The notes beneath the pieces are model-generated. The model had not been told where the DNA came from. It saw only the letters and a program-made list of their open reading frames with translations, and made no database searches. Below, in pieces: positions 1-8,258 of a DNA stretch of 64,000 nucleotides (within the stretch, counting starts at the first letter, position 1; the number at the start of each line of letters is the position of its first letter). Location: assembly GCF_004792665.1 (NCBI RefSeq), contig NZ_SRZX01000007.1, forward strand, positions 62,001 through 126,000, written 5' to 3'. This stretch comes from Marinobacter orientalis (GTDB lineage: Bacteria; Pseudomonadota; Gammaproteobacteria; Pseudomonadales; Oleiphilaceae). The position numbers and the translations under genes were made by a program.

Positions 1-74
1 ACGTCTTTGACAACCGTAACGGTTTTCGCACCCACGTCAAAATTCACAGAGCCCACTGGAGCCAGGAACCATGA
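1..74 (+). CDS. 3' end of an upstream eCIS gene (partial)
   Basis: The frame starting at base 3 is open to a TGA at 72-74 and encodes the last 23 residues of a protein, ending WSQEP. Its stop overlaps the ATG of the spike gene in an ATGA arrangement, the same tight coupling seen through the rest of the locus, which is why I read it as a real gene end. By position it could be the LysM or gpD-like baseplate hub component that precedes the spike in Afp/PVC-type clusters. The fragment is too short to identify by sequence. Confidence 0.55.
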   Translation, partial: VFDNRNGFRTHVKIHRAHWSQEP

Positions 75-715
75 ACAACCACATCCCCGGCAATCTGCAA
101 AGCCTGCAACTGGCGGAGGTGACCGACAATGCCGACCCGGAAAACCGGGGTCGTATACGGATCCGCTTCCAGTCCACCCGGCTCGAATGCTGGGCAAGTG
201 TTGTTGCCCCCTCGGCCGGGGAAGGCTATGGGGCAAGCTTCATACCGCGGGAAGGAGAAATCGTGGTAGCCGCCTTCGCGGCTCCCGATATGCCACTGGT
301 GCTGGGCAGTATCTGGACCGGCAGGGACAGCCGACCGGAGGAGGCGGACCCGCAGGAGGAACATTATGTGGTACGGACACCTTCCGGCACGGTTATGGAA
401 TTTGACGACAGCGGCTCCGGTCCATCGTTCGAAGTGCACACCCGTTCTGGTTACAGCATTCGCATTACCGAGAGTGACGGTGGCGAGATCAATATTGAAA
501 GGGGCAGCCAGAAGGTGACGCTGACATCTTCTTCCATTCAGGTGAACAGCGCAGGGCCTGTCGAAATCAACGCCTCGAATGTGAACGTGTCCGCCGGCAT
601 GGTTCAGGTTGATGCCGGCATGTCCCGGTTCAGCGGTGTCGTCCAGGCCGATACGGTCATTGCCAATTCGGTGGTCGGAACCAGTTACACCCCCGGTGCC
701 GGAAACATCTGGTAG
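71..715 (+). CDS. eCIS baseplate spike protein, Afp8/gpV/VgrG-like
   Basis: This 214-residue protein is predicted to form the central spike at the tip of a contractile injection system. Residues about 10-85 look like the OB-fold of gpV/gp5/VgrG proteins: an interface segment with NRGRIRIRFQ, then a region with PREGEIVVAAF and a PLVLGSIW segment, typical of Gp5/Vgr OB domains. Residues about 95-214 are short alternating beta repeats rich in Ser, Asn and Val, as expected for a trimeric beta-helix needle. It is the first complete gene in the window, its ATG overlaps the upstream stop, and the next gene follows within about 12 bases. The presence of gp25, baseplate J, DUF4255 and AAA+ genes downstream makes an eCIS spike far more likely than a T6SS VgrG or a phage protein. 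Confidence 0.82.
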   Translation: MNNHIPGNLQSLQLAEVTDNADPENRGRIRIRFQSTRLECWASVVAPSAGEGYGASFIPREGEIVVAAFAAPDMPLVLGSIWTGRDSRPEEADPQEEHYVVRTPSGTVMEFDDSGSGPSFEVHTRSGYSIRITESDGGEINIERGSQKVTLTSSSIQVNSAGPVEINASNVNVSAGMVQVDAGMSRFSGVVQADTVIANSVVGTSYTPGAGNIW

Positions 716-726
716 GAGTGACCGCC

Positions 727-2361
727 ATGAACATGCAACAGAAGCTGCACCCGGTAAAACTGAAGTCCCCCTTTTACCAGCACGAAAGCGGCGCGGGCCT
801 GCATCGCTACCTGGACGCGGATTTTATCAACCGCTTTCGCCAGGACGTGGTTTCAGGCCACTTGGATGCTGCCCATGGCAGCGGTTGGCAGAACGAGGAA
901 AGCCACAGCCAGTGGGACAACCTGCCGGTTCTGCGCCTGCCTACCCACCGGACATTCCACCTGGTCTGTTGCGAAGCAGTCTGCGATCAACTCGGTCAGC
1001 CCGCCCTGGATCCACAGAAGATTACCTCGGCGGGATTCGTCATTCGCCGCATCACCCCGGAAGGCCAACAGGCCTGGATGCTGGAGGGAGGGGATGTGAT
1101 CGGCTGGAAACCGGCACCGACGCATTCTGGTGATCCAGATCTGGATCGACGCCTGTGCGCCAGCGGCGTACTCGGGAAACGTACCGGGAACCCGTCCTAT
1201 ACCGGCGAACAGACCCACCCCCTGCACACCCTTGGCACCCGGGACCCGGAAGGCAGGAGTCGCACCCTGCTGTTCGGTTACCTGCCGCTGGGCGGCTTCC
1301 GTTATCACCAGGACGCAACCTCTGCAGTGCAACCGGAATCGCTCGCAGAAGCCAGGGAGTTCGACGCCCAGTCCCTGCACTGGCCATTCGGTTTCCGGAA
1401 CCGGGCTGGCGGCCAGTGGCAAGACAACGATGTCCTTCAGGTTGCCTCCGGCCAGCCCACCCTTGCCTTTCTGGACCTGGTCCGGTTACTTGCAGAACGC
1501 TACCGGTTGGGGGCATCCAGCACGCCCGAAAACAAGAATCTGGAGCAGCTGTGTTCCGGCATCTGGTTTCACAGCACCCCCGATCATCTGGCTGCCCACC
1601 TTATGAAACCGGGGCTGGAGGAAGAAGGCCTGCTTCGGCAGTACAGAGAACAGACATTGCTGGACTACCTCCGGCACTGCTTCCAACAAGCGGAGAATCC
1701 GCTGGTGGCCTGGCTCGACCAGCAGGAGGAGCGGCTCGAGTCCGGAGCAGAACCCCAGCGGCTCCCCGACTCCGACGGTTCCGGCTCCCTGGGCTGGCAC
1801 CTGACGCTTTCAGAGGAGCAGGCCTATGCCTTCCGTCATCTGCTGGGCCAGCGTTATCAGCAACTGGTCCTGGACCAGGCCCGGGAAATACCTGTGCCGA
1901 AATTTGGAGATGGTGAGAACGATGTCTTCCGCGTCGTGCCCTTCCTGAGAGTTCGCAACGATCAAGGCAGGGAACAGATTGTCTGGGCCGACGAGAGCAG
2001 TCAGACACTCCCGTTCAGGGTGGCCAGCCCACTGGACCCGGATGCAAGCCGGCCGTCCCTCATACCGGTTCCCGGCATGCGCGACCTGAAGCGGGGTATG
2101 GCCAAGGGCGCCAGCCTGCTCACCCCTTCCGACACCTTTGCCATGCTGAAGCGGCTGAGACCGAAAAAAGGCATCGGCAAGGATCTGATGGGTGATGAGG
2201 TACCCCAGTCCGGCATGCAGTGGATACTGATTTTCAGCCTGCCGGTGATCACTCTGGTGGCAATGATTCTGCTGATGGTGATGGTGTCGCTTCTGAACAT
2301 CATCTTCTTCTGGCTGCCTTGGGTGAAAATCTATCTGCCATTCCCGAAGATCAACAGGTAA
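727..2361 (+). CDS. eCIS-associated protein with a C-terminal membrane segment, function unknown
   Basis: A soluble-looking part of about 490 residues is followed by a strongly hydrophobic C-terminus (roughly the last 50 residues) containing long Leu/Ile/Val/Met stretches and ending in a WLPWVKIYLPFP motif. This suggests one long or two short membrane segments at the extreme C-terminus. I chose ATG 727 because a GGAG lies eight bases upstream; an in-frame GTG at 718 would add three residues. The gene sits between the spike and the gp25-like gene, inside the eCIS operon. I do not recognise a catalytic domain. From memory, similar hydrophobic tails occur on proteins of other eCIS loci, and a role in attaching the particle to a membrane is an inference only. 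Confidence 0.7.
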   Translation: MNMQQKLHPVKLKSPFYQHESGAGLHRYLDADFINRFRQDVVSGHLDAAHGSGWQNEESHSQWDNLPVLRLPTHRTFHLVCCEAVCDQLGQPALDPQKITSAGFVIRRITPEGQQAWMLEGGDVIGWKPAPTHSGDPDLDRRLCASGVLGKRTGNPSYTGEQTHPLHTLGTRDPEGRSRTLLFGYLPLGGFRYHQDATSAVQPESLAEAREFDAQSLHWPFGFRNRAGGQWQDNDVLQVASGQPTLAFLDLVRLLAERYRLGASSTPENKNLEQLCSGIWFHSTPDHLAAHLMKPGLEEEGLLRQYREQTLLDYLRHCFQQAENPLVAWLDQQEERLESGAEPQRLPDSDGSGSLGWHLTLSEEQAYAFRHLLGQRYQQLVLDQAREIPVPKFGDGENDVFRVVPFLRVRNDQGREQIVWADESSQTLPFRVASPLDPDASRPSLIPVPGMRDLKRGMAKGASLLTPSDTFAMLKRLRPKKGIGKDLMGDEVPQSGMQWILIFSLPVITLVAMILLMVMVSLLNIIFFWLPWVKIYLPFPKINR

Positions 2362-2368
2362 CCCAATT

Positions 2369-2758
2369 ATGCAGGCACCAACGCCGAACATACTGAGCTG
2401 GCCACTGGGTGGGATTGATGAGTCCGGCCGACTTGACTGGGCCAGAAACGATCACAGCATCCGGGAAGTGATGTTGAATATCCTGCTGACCCGCCAGGGA
2501 GAGCGGATACAGCGGCCCGGGTTTGGAGCGGGACTGCCGGATTTCATCCATCAGCCCAACAATGAGACCACCCGTAACCTGATGGCCGGCGTCGTGCGCA
2601 AGAACCTGGCTCTGCTTGAACCCAGAGTTGTCGTGGAGCAGGTCAGTGTACAGCCCGGCAGAGCACAACTTTCTGATGTCCATATCAACATCCGCTACCG
2701 GCTGAAACACCGGCACGAAGTGGCGGAACTGGGTTTCACGCTCAACCTGGGAGCATAA
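2369..2758 (+). CDS. gp25-like baseplate wedge protein (Afp9/GPW family)
   Basis: The 129-residue protein has the compact gp25/GPW fold signature: a central IREVMLNILLTRQGER segment followed by RPGFGAGLPDFI and then a helix and strand pair (EPRVVVEQVSVQPG). In contractile systems gp25 is part of the inner baseplate and initiates sheath polymerisation. Its length matches the family (about 110-140 residues). It starts seven bases after the preceding stop and is followed after twelve bases by the baseplate J gene, the standard gp25-J order of Afp, PVC and phage tails. Confidence 0.88.
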   Translation: MQAPTPNILSWPLGGIDESGRLDWARNDHSIREVMLNILLTRQGERIQRPGFGAGLPDFIHQPNNETTRNLMAGVVRKNLALLEPRVVVEQVSVQPGRAQLSDVHINIRYRLKHRHEVAELGFTLNLGA

Positions 2759-2770
2759 CGAGGACTTTCT

Positions 2771-4951
2771 ATGCCATTACCTGTTCCCAATCTGGACGAC
2801 AGACGCTTCGATGATCTGGTAAAGGAAGCCAGGGAGCGACTGGGCGCTCATCTGCCGGAGCTGACACAGATCGCGCCCGGGGATCCGGTGCATACGTTCA
2901 CGGACCTGTTTGCCTGGTTTACAGAAACCATTCTGTACCGGGCCAACCTGATTCCCGAACGCCAGCGGCGGGCTTTCCTCAATCTGCTACAGATACCTGT
3001 CCGCCCTGCCCGGGCAGCAACAGGAATTGTCTGTATCGACGCAGCTCCTGGCAGCACAACTCTGCCTCCGCTGGTGCGGGATGGCAGCCAGTTACGGGGC
3101 GGCAAGCATGTTCTCACTGCTCGCGGAGAGCTGCAGCCAACGAACCTGAGCTGTCGGGTCCTGATCAAGGAGTCCATTGGCCCTGAGGCACTCAGGGAGA
3201 TGGGCATTACCCCCCGTGACCTCAAGGAGCAGTTCGGCCTGGCAGACGGGGAAGAGCCGACGCCCTTCCGCCCGCGCCAGTTCAGCCCTGGCCGGGAAGC
3301 GCTGTCACTGGCCGGGAGCCTTGACCAGGCCCTTTATCTGGCGTGTGTTGCCCCCAAACAGCTGGCAGACCAGTTGGACCCGCTCAGGGAAAAGCTCGCC
3401 GGCATCATTCTGAATGTTGCTATCGCGCCTGCCGATGCGCAGCCCGAAGAACAGGTGGACAGCATTGCCCCCCGGGCGCTGGTGTGGGAACTGGTCAACC
3501 AGAGCGAGGACGGCACCGTGCGCTTCCTCCCCCTGGATATTATCGCCGACAGTTCCGGTGGCGGCCGCCAGGCCGGTGTTGCAGGGCTGCGAATTCCCCG
3601 CAACCCGCAACTGCTCCAGAGCTTTGTCGACAGCGACCCGATGTTCAACGGCCTTCAGGATCAGCCCCCGGCACTGGAAGACCCCGAGGAAGCCGCCCGG
3701 ACCGCGTTCTGGCTGCGCCTGCGATGCCCGGATGAACCCGGCCTGACACTGGGATACATCGACCTCAACGGCGTCGACGTTGTCGCCCAGGGTCAGCGAA
3801 CCAACCAGATTGTTGGCATGGGAACCGGCATGCCCGATCAGGTTATTGCCCTGCCCGACAGCCAGATTGATGCCTCGTCGCTGCAGTTGCAGGTGGAGGA
3901 AAACGGCCAGTGGCGAACCTGGACACGACATGATTTCCTGGCCGGTCAGTCCCCGGAGGACCGGGTATACCGCCTGAATCCACAAACAGGTTACGTCTAT
4001 TTCGGCGATGGCCTCTCCGCCGGCCGACGAGTGCCTTCGGGCGCCAGAATCCGGGCGCTGGAATACCTCTATGGGGGAGGCGCTGAAACCAGCCTTCCGC
4101 CAGAGGCCATCAAGGAGATCATCGGGGGCAGCAGCAATCTGCGCGTCAGACATCTCTGGCCGTTAAGCGGCGGGCTGGACGCAGAGAGCGTCGAGCAGGC
4201 GGAAAAACGTATTCCCAAGTTTCTGACCCATCGCAACCGGGCCGTTACCGCCACCGATTTCAAGGTGATTACCGAGGGTAATCCGGTCAACCCGGTCGCC
4301 CGCGCGGAAGTCAGCCCCGGCTTTCTGCCCGGCAACAGCATTCATGCGGTACGCAGAAATGTACCCGGAGCAGTCAGCGTGTTCGTGCTGCCACCTGCTG
4401 CCCCGGCGCTGGGATCTGCCCCCCGGCCCAGCCGCGGCCTGCTGAAAGACGTGTTCGGCTATCTGCTGCAACGGATCACGATTGGCACGGAGCTGCATGT
4501 ACTCAGCCCGGAGTTTGTGCCTGTGGCCGTCTCTGTGCGGGTAGACGTCAGAGACCCGCAGACCGAACAACAGACCCTGCAGAATATCCGCGAGGCCCTG
4601 GTCCGATATCTGTGGCCACTAGCTCCGGGCGGAGCCGATGGCGAGGGCTGGCCCCTGGGCCGTGCGGTCAGCGCCAATGAGCTGGCCACCCAGGTTGCCC
4701 GGGTCAGCGGCGTTCAGTCCTGGTATGGACTGGCCCTGTTCACCCGGCCGGATGAGAAAACACCCTGGCAACCCCTGGCGGACGGTGAACAACTGTCACT
4801 GCAGGATTACCAGTTGCCGGAACTGCTCGGCGTGCGGATCGAAAGCGGGCCGGGTTCGCTGCCACTTCCGGATGGTATAGGCCCGGCTTCCGGCGAACAG
4901 CCGGAGCGCGGGACGGGTATCGCTGTCCCGGTTATTCCGGATCTCTGCTAG
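2771..4951 (+). CDS. Baseplate J-like protein (Afp11-like)
   Basis: A 726-residue baseplate wedge component. Residues about 405-440 carry the family hallmark GYVYFGDGLSAGRRVPSGA followed by YLYGGGAE, and about 485-500 the LTHRNRAVTATDFK segment that in baseplate J proteins begins the C-terminal domain. The size fits eCIS and large phage J proteins rather than the approximately 300-residue P2 type. A GAGG lies just upstream of the ATG. It follows gp25 and precedes the P2-I-like gene, so the three probably form the wedge complex. No frameshift is visible. Confidence 0.87.
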   Translation: MPLPVPNLDDRRFDDLVKEARERLGAHLPELTQIAPGDPVHTFTDLFAWFTETILYRANLIPERQRRAFLNLLQIPVRPARAATGIVCIDAAPGSTTLPPLVRDGSQLRGGKHVLTARGELQPTNLSCRVLIKESIGPEALREMGITPRDLKEQFGLADGEEPTPFRPRQFSPGREALSLAGSLDQALYLACVAPKQLADQLDPLREKLAGIILNVAIAPADAQPEEQVDSIAPRALVWELVNQSEDGTVRFLPLDIIADSSGGGRQAGVAGLRIPRNPQLLQSFVDSDPMFNGLQDQPPALEDPEEAARTAFWLRLRCPDEPGLTLGYIDLNGVDVVAQGQRTNQIVGMGTGMPDQVIALPDSQIDASSLQLQVEENGQWRTWTRHDFLAGQSPEDRVYRLNPQTGYVYFGDGLSAGRRVPSGARIRALEYLYGGGAETSLPPEAIKEIIGGSSNLRVRHLWPLSGGLDAESVEQAEKRIPKFLTHRNRAVTATDFKVITEGNPVNPVARAEVSPGFLPGNSIHAVRRNVPGAVSVFVLPPAAPALGSAPRPSRGLLKDVFGYLLQRITIGTELHVLSPEFVPVAVSVRVDVRDPQTEQQTLQNIREALVRYLWPLAPGGADGEGWPLGRAVSANELATQVARVSGVQSWYGLALFTRPDEKTPWQPLADGEQLSLQDYQLPELLGVRIESGPGSLPLPDGIGPASGEQPERGTGIAVPVIPDLC

Positions 4952-4958
4952 GTGCACT

Positions 4959-7307
4959 ATGGACGTTAATGGTACCCGCTATTTCCTGCTGCGCACCGCC
5001 GAGGAGTTTGCAAACGCCTCGACACGACTGCAGTGGCATCCCCTGCGCCAGGCACTCACCCTGGCCCAGAATCAGGAGCTGCGCCTGCCCGCCAGCCAGC
5101 CGGATACAGCAATGGCGCAATGGAATACCGCCACACCAATGGCCATGGACAGCTTCGGACAGATTGCCCGCCTGTCAGAGGACCGGAGACGGGTCATGTT
5201 CAACAGCGGCCGGGGCAACAGACCTCTGGAGGACGAACAGCTGGACGAGGTTACGCCTGCAGAAGATTGCGCGTATCTGGACATGAACCTCAACCGGGAA
5301 GGCCTGCTGGCATTGATCTGGAGTGACGGGGACACCCGGCATGGACTGACCCTGTTCCACCTCGGCCGCCGGTGGCAGACCAGTTGCTCGCTGCCGGAGC
5401 GCGCACACCGGGTCTGGCTGGACCGGCAGAACCGCGCCTGGTGCCTGGGGGCCAGCCTGCTGATGCTGTGCGAGGGCGAGCCGCTGCCGCTGCCCTACCA
5501 GCCGGATCAGAGTCGCTTCGAGCCGGAGACCATCAACCCTGAGAAGCTGGCCAAGACCTGGCAGCATCCCCTGCCGCAACTGGAGCAATCCCTGGCGGTA
5601 TGTGGCGACGAAGAACACCTCTATCTGCTGGGCCTGGAGGAATCCGGTGAGCAGGCGGTGTTCGCCCGCCCACTGACACTGGACCCGGAACAGGGGTGGA
5701 CCCGATACCCCTTCCATGAAGATATACCCTTCTCGATTGACCTGGGCGTGACCGCGGCCGGCAGACTGGCAGCATTGGCGCCAAAGGAAGAAGGCGACAC
5801 AGAATTCGTACGCAGGGACTGCCCGGTACTGCACCTTCACCGGAACGACGAGGAGGGAAACCACCAGGCGCGCCTGGTGCGGGAGCGCTATCCGATGCTC
5901 TCACAGGCGGTTCCCCGTTTCGTGACCAGTGCCGATGGCCAGCTCCGCTACCAGGCCGAAGCAGGGCCGGAATTCGCGGGCACGCCCATCCGCCCCCGTG
6001 AGCTTCACCCCCTGCGCCAGGTCCGCTACCACCAGGAGTCCAGCGCCTTGCTGAGCCACACCCTGGACTCCGGGCACCCGGATACACTGTGGCACCGTGT
6101 CTACCTGGATGCCTGCATTCCGGCAGGCTGCAGCCTCACACTCGCTGCCCGGGTCTACGACCATCCGGACAATCGCACGTCGGCGCCGCTGCTCGATCAG
6201 CCGGTTCCGGTCTGGAATCACCTGCCCTCGGAGCTGCCATTCGGATCGGCGCTGTCCGGTTACCAGCCAGGCCAGCGAGGCCTGTTCGAACTCCTGCTGC
6301 AGGCTCCGGACGGGGAAGTTCGGGAAATCCGCGGGCGATACCTGCAGCTGCGGGTGCATTTTCGAGGAACGCCGCGGCAGACACCCGCGCTGCATGCCCT
6401 GAGGGTCTACCATCCTCGCTTTTCCTACCAGCAGCGTTACTTCCCGGAGCTGTACCAGCAGGAAAAACGACGCAGCGACGGTGCCAGCAGCGGCCCTGCC
6501 AATGGTGCCGATGTGCGTGAACGACTGCTGGCCAGCTTCGAAGGCATGCTGACTCCCCTGGAAGGCCGCATTGCCGCCAGCGACCAGCTGGTACATCCGG
6601 ATTCTGCCCCGGCCGACCATCTGCAATGGCTTGCCAGCGCCATCGGTACCGACCTTCCCGCTCACTGGCCGGAACAGCGGCAGCGTCGCTGGCTGAAACA
6701 CGCCACTCTCATCCAGCAATACAAGGGAACCCTCCCGGCCACCAATCTGGCGCTGGATATTGCCTGCGACGGTGCAGTTACCCGGGGAGAAGTGGTGCTG
6801 GTGGAAAACTTCCGACTGCGCCGCACCATGGCCACCATTCTCGGCCGCCACATGGATGACCGGGATCACCCGCTGACCCTTGGTACCGGCATGAGTGGCA
6901 ACAGCATCATCGGCGACAGCCTGATTCTGGCTGACATCAATGCCCGGGAATTTCTTGCCCTGTTCGCCCCGGAACTGGCGGATGAAGAGGAGAACGAGGC
7001 GGTAGAGGCCTTTTTCGACCACTACGGACACAAGGTCAGCGTTGTGCTGAGCGGGCCCGGCATACAGCTTCGGGCCCGTGTCAGCGAGATTCTGGTGGAT
7101 AGCATGCCGGCGCATGTCCAGTGGCAGTTTGTCGAGAGTGAACAGCCCTTTGTTCTGGGTACCGCGCCGCTTCTGGAAGTGGACACTTTTATGGAAACCC
7201 GGCCCGCAGTTCGACCGGTTGTACTGGACAACACCTGGCTCGGACAGGAAGGCCTGCTGCGCAACCCCGCGGCCTTCTCGCCTTCCGATGTCCATGCCCG
7301 GACCTGA
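4959..7307 (+). CDS. eCIS baseplate protein with C-terminal P2 gpI-like tail domain (Afp12-like)
   Basis: The 782-residue protein has two parts. Residues 1 to about 510 form a beta-rich region with repeating short strands and Trp/Leu-rich turns, possibly propeller-like. Residues about 520-640 match the phage tail protein I type: PLEGRIAASDQLVHPDSAP, then DHLQWLASAIGTDLP, an RRWLKHA helix and KGTLPATNLALDIACDG. That C-terminal domain binds baseplate J in phage wedges. Position directly after J supports the assignment. The large N-terminal part is typical of eCIS versions rather than P2. The specific job of the N-terminal region is unknown. Confidence 0.78.
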   Translation: MDVNGTRYFLLRTAEEFANASTRLQWHPLRQALTLAQNQELRLPASQPDTAMAQWNTATPMAMDSFGQIARLSEDRRRVMFNSGRGNRPLEDEQLDEVTPAEDCAYLDMNLNREGLLALIWSDGDTRHGLTLFHLGRRWQTSCSLPERAHRVWLDRQNRAWCLGASLLMLCEGEPLPLPYQPDQSRFEPETINPEKLAKTWQHPLPQLEQSLAVCGDEEHLYLLGLEESGEQAVFARPLTLDPEQGWTRYPFHEDIPFSIDLGVTAAGRLAALAPKEEGDTEFVRRDCPVLHLHRNDEEGNHQARLVRERYPMLSQAVPRFVTSADGQLRYQAEAGPEFAGTPIRPRELHPLRQVRYHQESSALLSHTLDSGHPDTLWHRVYLDACIPAGCSLTLAARVYDHPDNRTSAPLLDQPVPVWNHLPSELPFGSALSGYQPGQRGLFELLLQAPDGEVREIRGRYLQLRVHFRGTPRQTPALHALRVYHPRFSYQQRYFPELYQQEKRRSDGASSGPANGADVRERLLASFEGMLTPLEGRIAASDQLVHPDSAPADHLQWLASAIGTDLPAHWPEQRQRRWLKHATLIQQYKGTLPATNLALDIACDGAVTRGEVVLVENFRLRRTMATILGRHMDDRDHPLTLGTGMSGNSIIGDSLILADINAREFLALFAPELADEEENEAVEAFFDHYGHKVSVVLSGPGIQLRARVSEILVDSMPAHVQWQFVESEQPFVLGTAPLLEVDTFMETRPAVRPVVLDNTWLGQEGLLRNPAAFSPSDVHART

Positions 7308-7322
7308 TACCAAGGAGGCCAC

Positions 7323-8237
7323 ATGAGTAGTGCTGAGGACTTGCCCACGCTGGAGCAGGACGATCAACTGGCAGAGCCCCTGCGCCGTGTCGCCTATGAA
7401 GCCGGCATGATGCTGGGGCTGGAAGCCACGCGGGATGAACAGGCTTACCACCGCCGCCGGCTTACCCGCCATCAGTACTGGTTGCACGGCTTCGGAACCC
7501 TGGCCGGCATGCGGGTCAGCATGAACCCCGAAACCCATGAAAACAGCAGTGACCACCTGGAGGATCTGCAGTTGCGCGTGGGACCGGGGGTTGGCATTGA
7601 CGGCCTGGGACGGGAAGTCATGGTCCACGAGAGCCATTGTATCCGCCTGGCCCAGTGGCTTGCCGCCCAGCCCGAAGAAAAGCTGCTGGAAGGTTTTGAC
7701 AGCGACGCCGGGGAGCTCTGGCTGAAGGTGACCGTGCGCCACAAGGACTGCCCGGTCGCACGGCAACCGGTTCTGACCCGCAAACTCAATGCCGGAACCG
7801 ATGCCGTCCAGCCCAGCCGCACCGCCGACAGCGTTCAACTGGAACTGATCCCCGAATTGCCTCCCGGATCACCGGAAGACGGTTTCACACCCTGGGCCAG
7901 CCACAACTTGGTGGACAATGACATGCCCCCTCTTTCTGGCGATGAACAGCAGACCCTGGACGATCTGGAGGACAGCAACCCGGTGGCCGCACAGCAACTG
8001 GCGCTGCATGCGCAGTTGCTCCATTCCCTGGAAGGCGACGGCCTGTCGACCCACAACCTGGCTCATGAGCTGGAAGACGGTGCCCGGTTGCTGCTGGCGC
8101 GTGTCCGGATAGAAGCGTCAGATCCGTCCAACACCGTTCTCAACCCGGGTCTGATTCACATTAACAATCTTGTCCGTCCGTTTCTGGCAACCGCCAGCCA
8201 GCTTGCGTGGCTCGCCAGACAGAACGGCAACGGGTAA
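7323..8237 (+). CDS. eCIS-associated protein with shared N-terminal module (copy 1)
   Basis: The protein has 304 residues, with a clear AAGGAGG site upstream of the ATG. Residues about 38-115 contain a helix with YHRRRLTRHQYWLHGFGT, then LAGM, then a strand pair VGPGVGIDGLGREVMV. The same layout (helix, Gly-Leu, strand, PG.A/GI...GR.v) recurs in the next two genes, so the three share an N-terminal module. The remaining part is helical and unrecognised. It lies inside the eCIS operon between the P2-I-like baseplate gene and two larger relatives. I know of no named function; a peripheral baseplate or fibre-attachment role is only a guess. Confidence 0.72.
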   Translation: MSSAEDLPTLEQDDQLAEPLRRVAYEAGMMLGLEATRDEQAYHRRRLTRHQYWLHGFGTLAGMRVSMNPETHENSSDHLEDLQLRVGPGVGIDGLGREVMVHESHCIRLAQWLAAQPEEKLLEGFDSDAGELWLKVTVRHKDCPVARQPVLTRKLNAGTDAVQPSRTADSVQLELIPELPPGSPEDGFTPWASHNLVDNDMPPLSGDEQQTLDDLEDSNPVAAQQLALHAQLLHSLEGDGLSTHNLAHELEDGARLLLARVRIEASDPSNTVLNPGLIHINNLVRPFLATASQLAWLARQNGNG

Positions 8238-8258
8238 TGGCCTGAACAAGGAACGGTT

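Noticed and set aside
5901-7838. A 645-codon open frame on the - strand
   Set aside because: It lies opposite the P2-I-like and module-copy-1 genes, which have family motifs, start signals and conserved order. The antisense sequence has no protein-like motifs.
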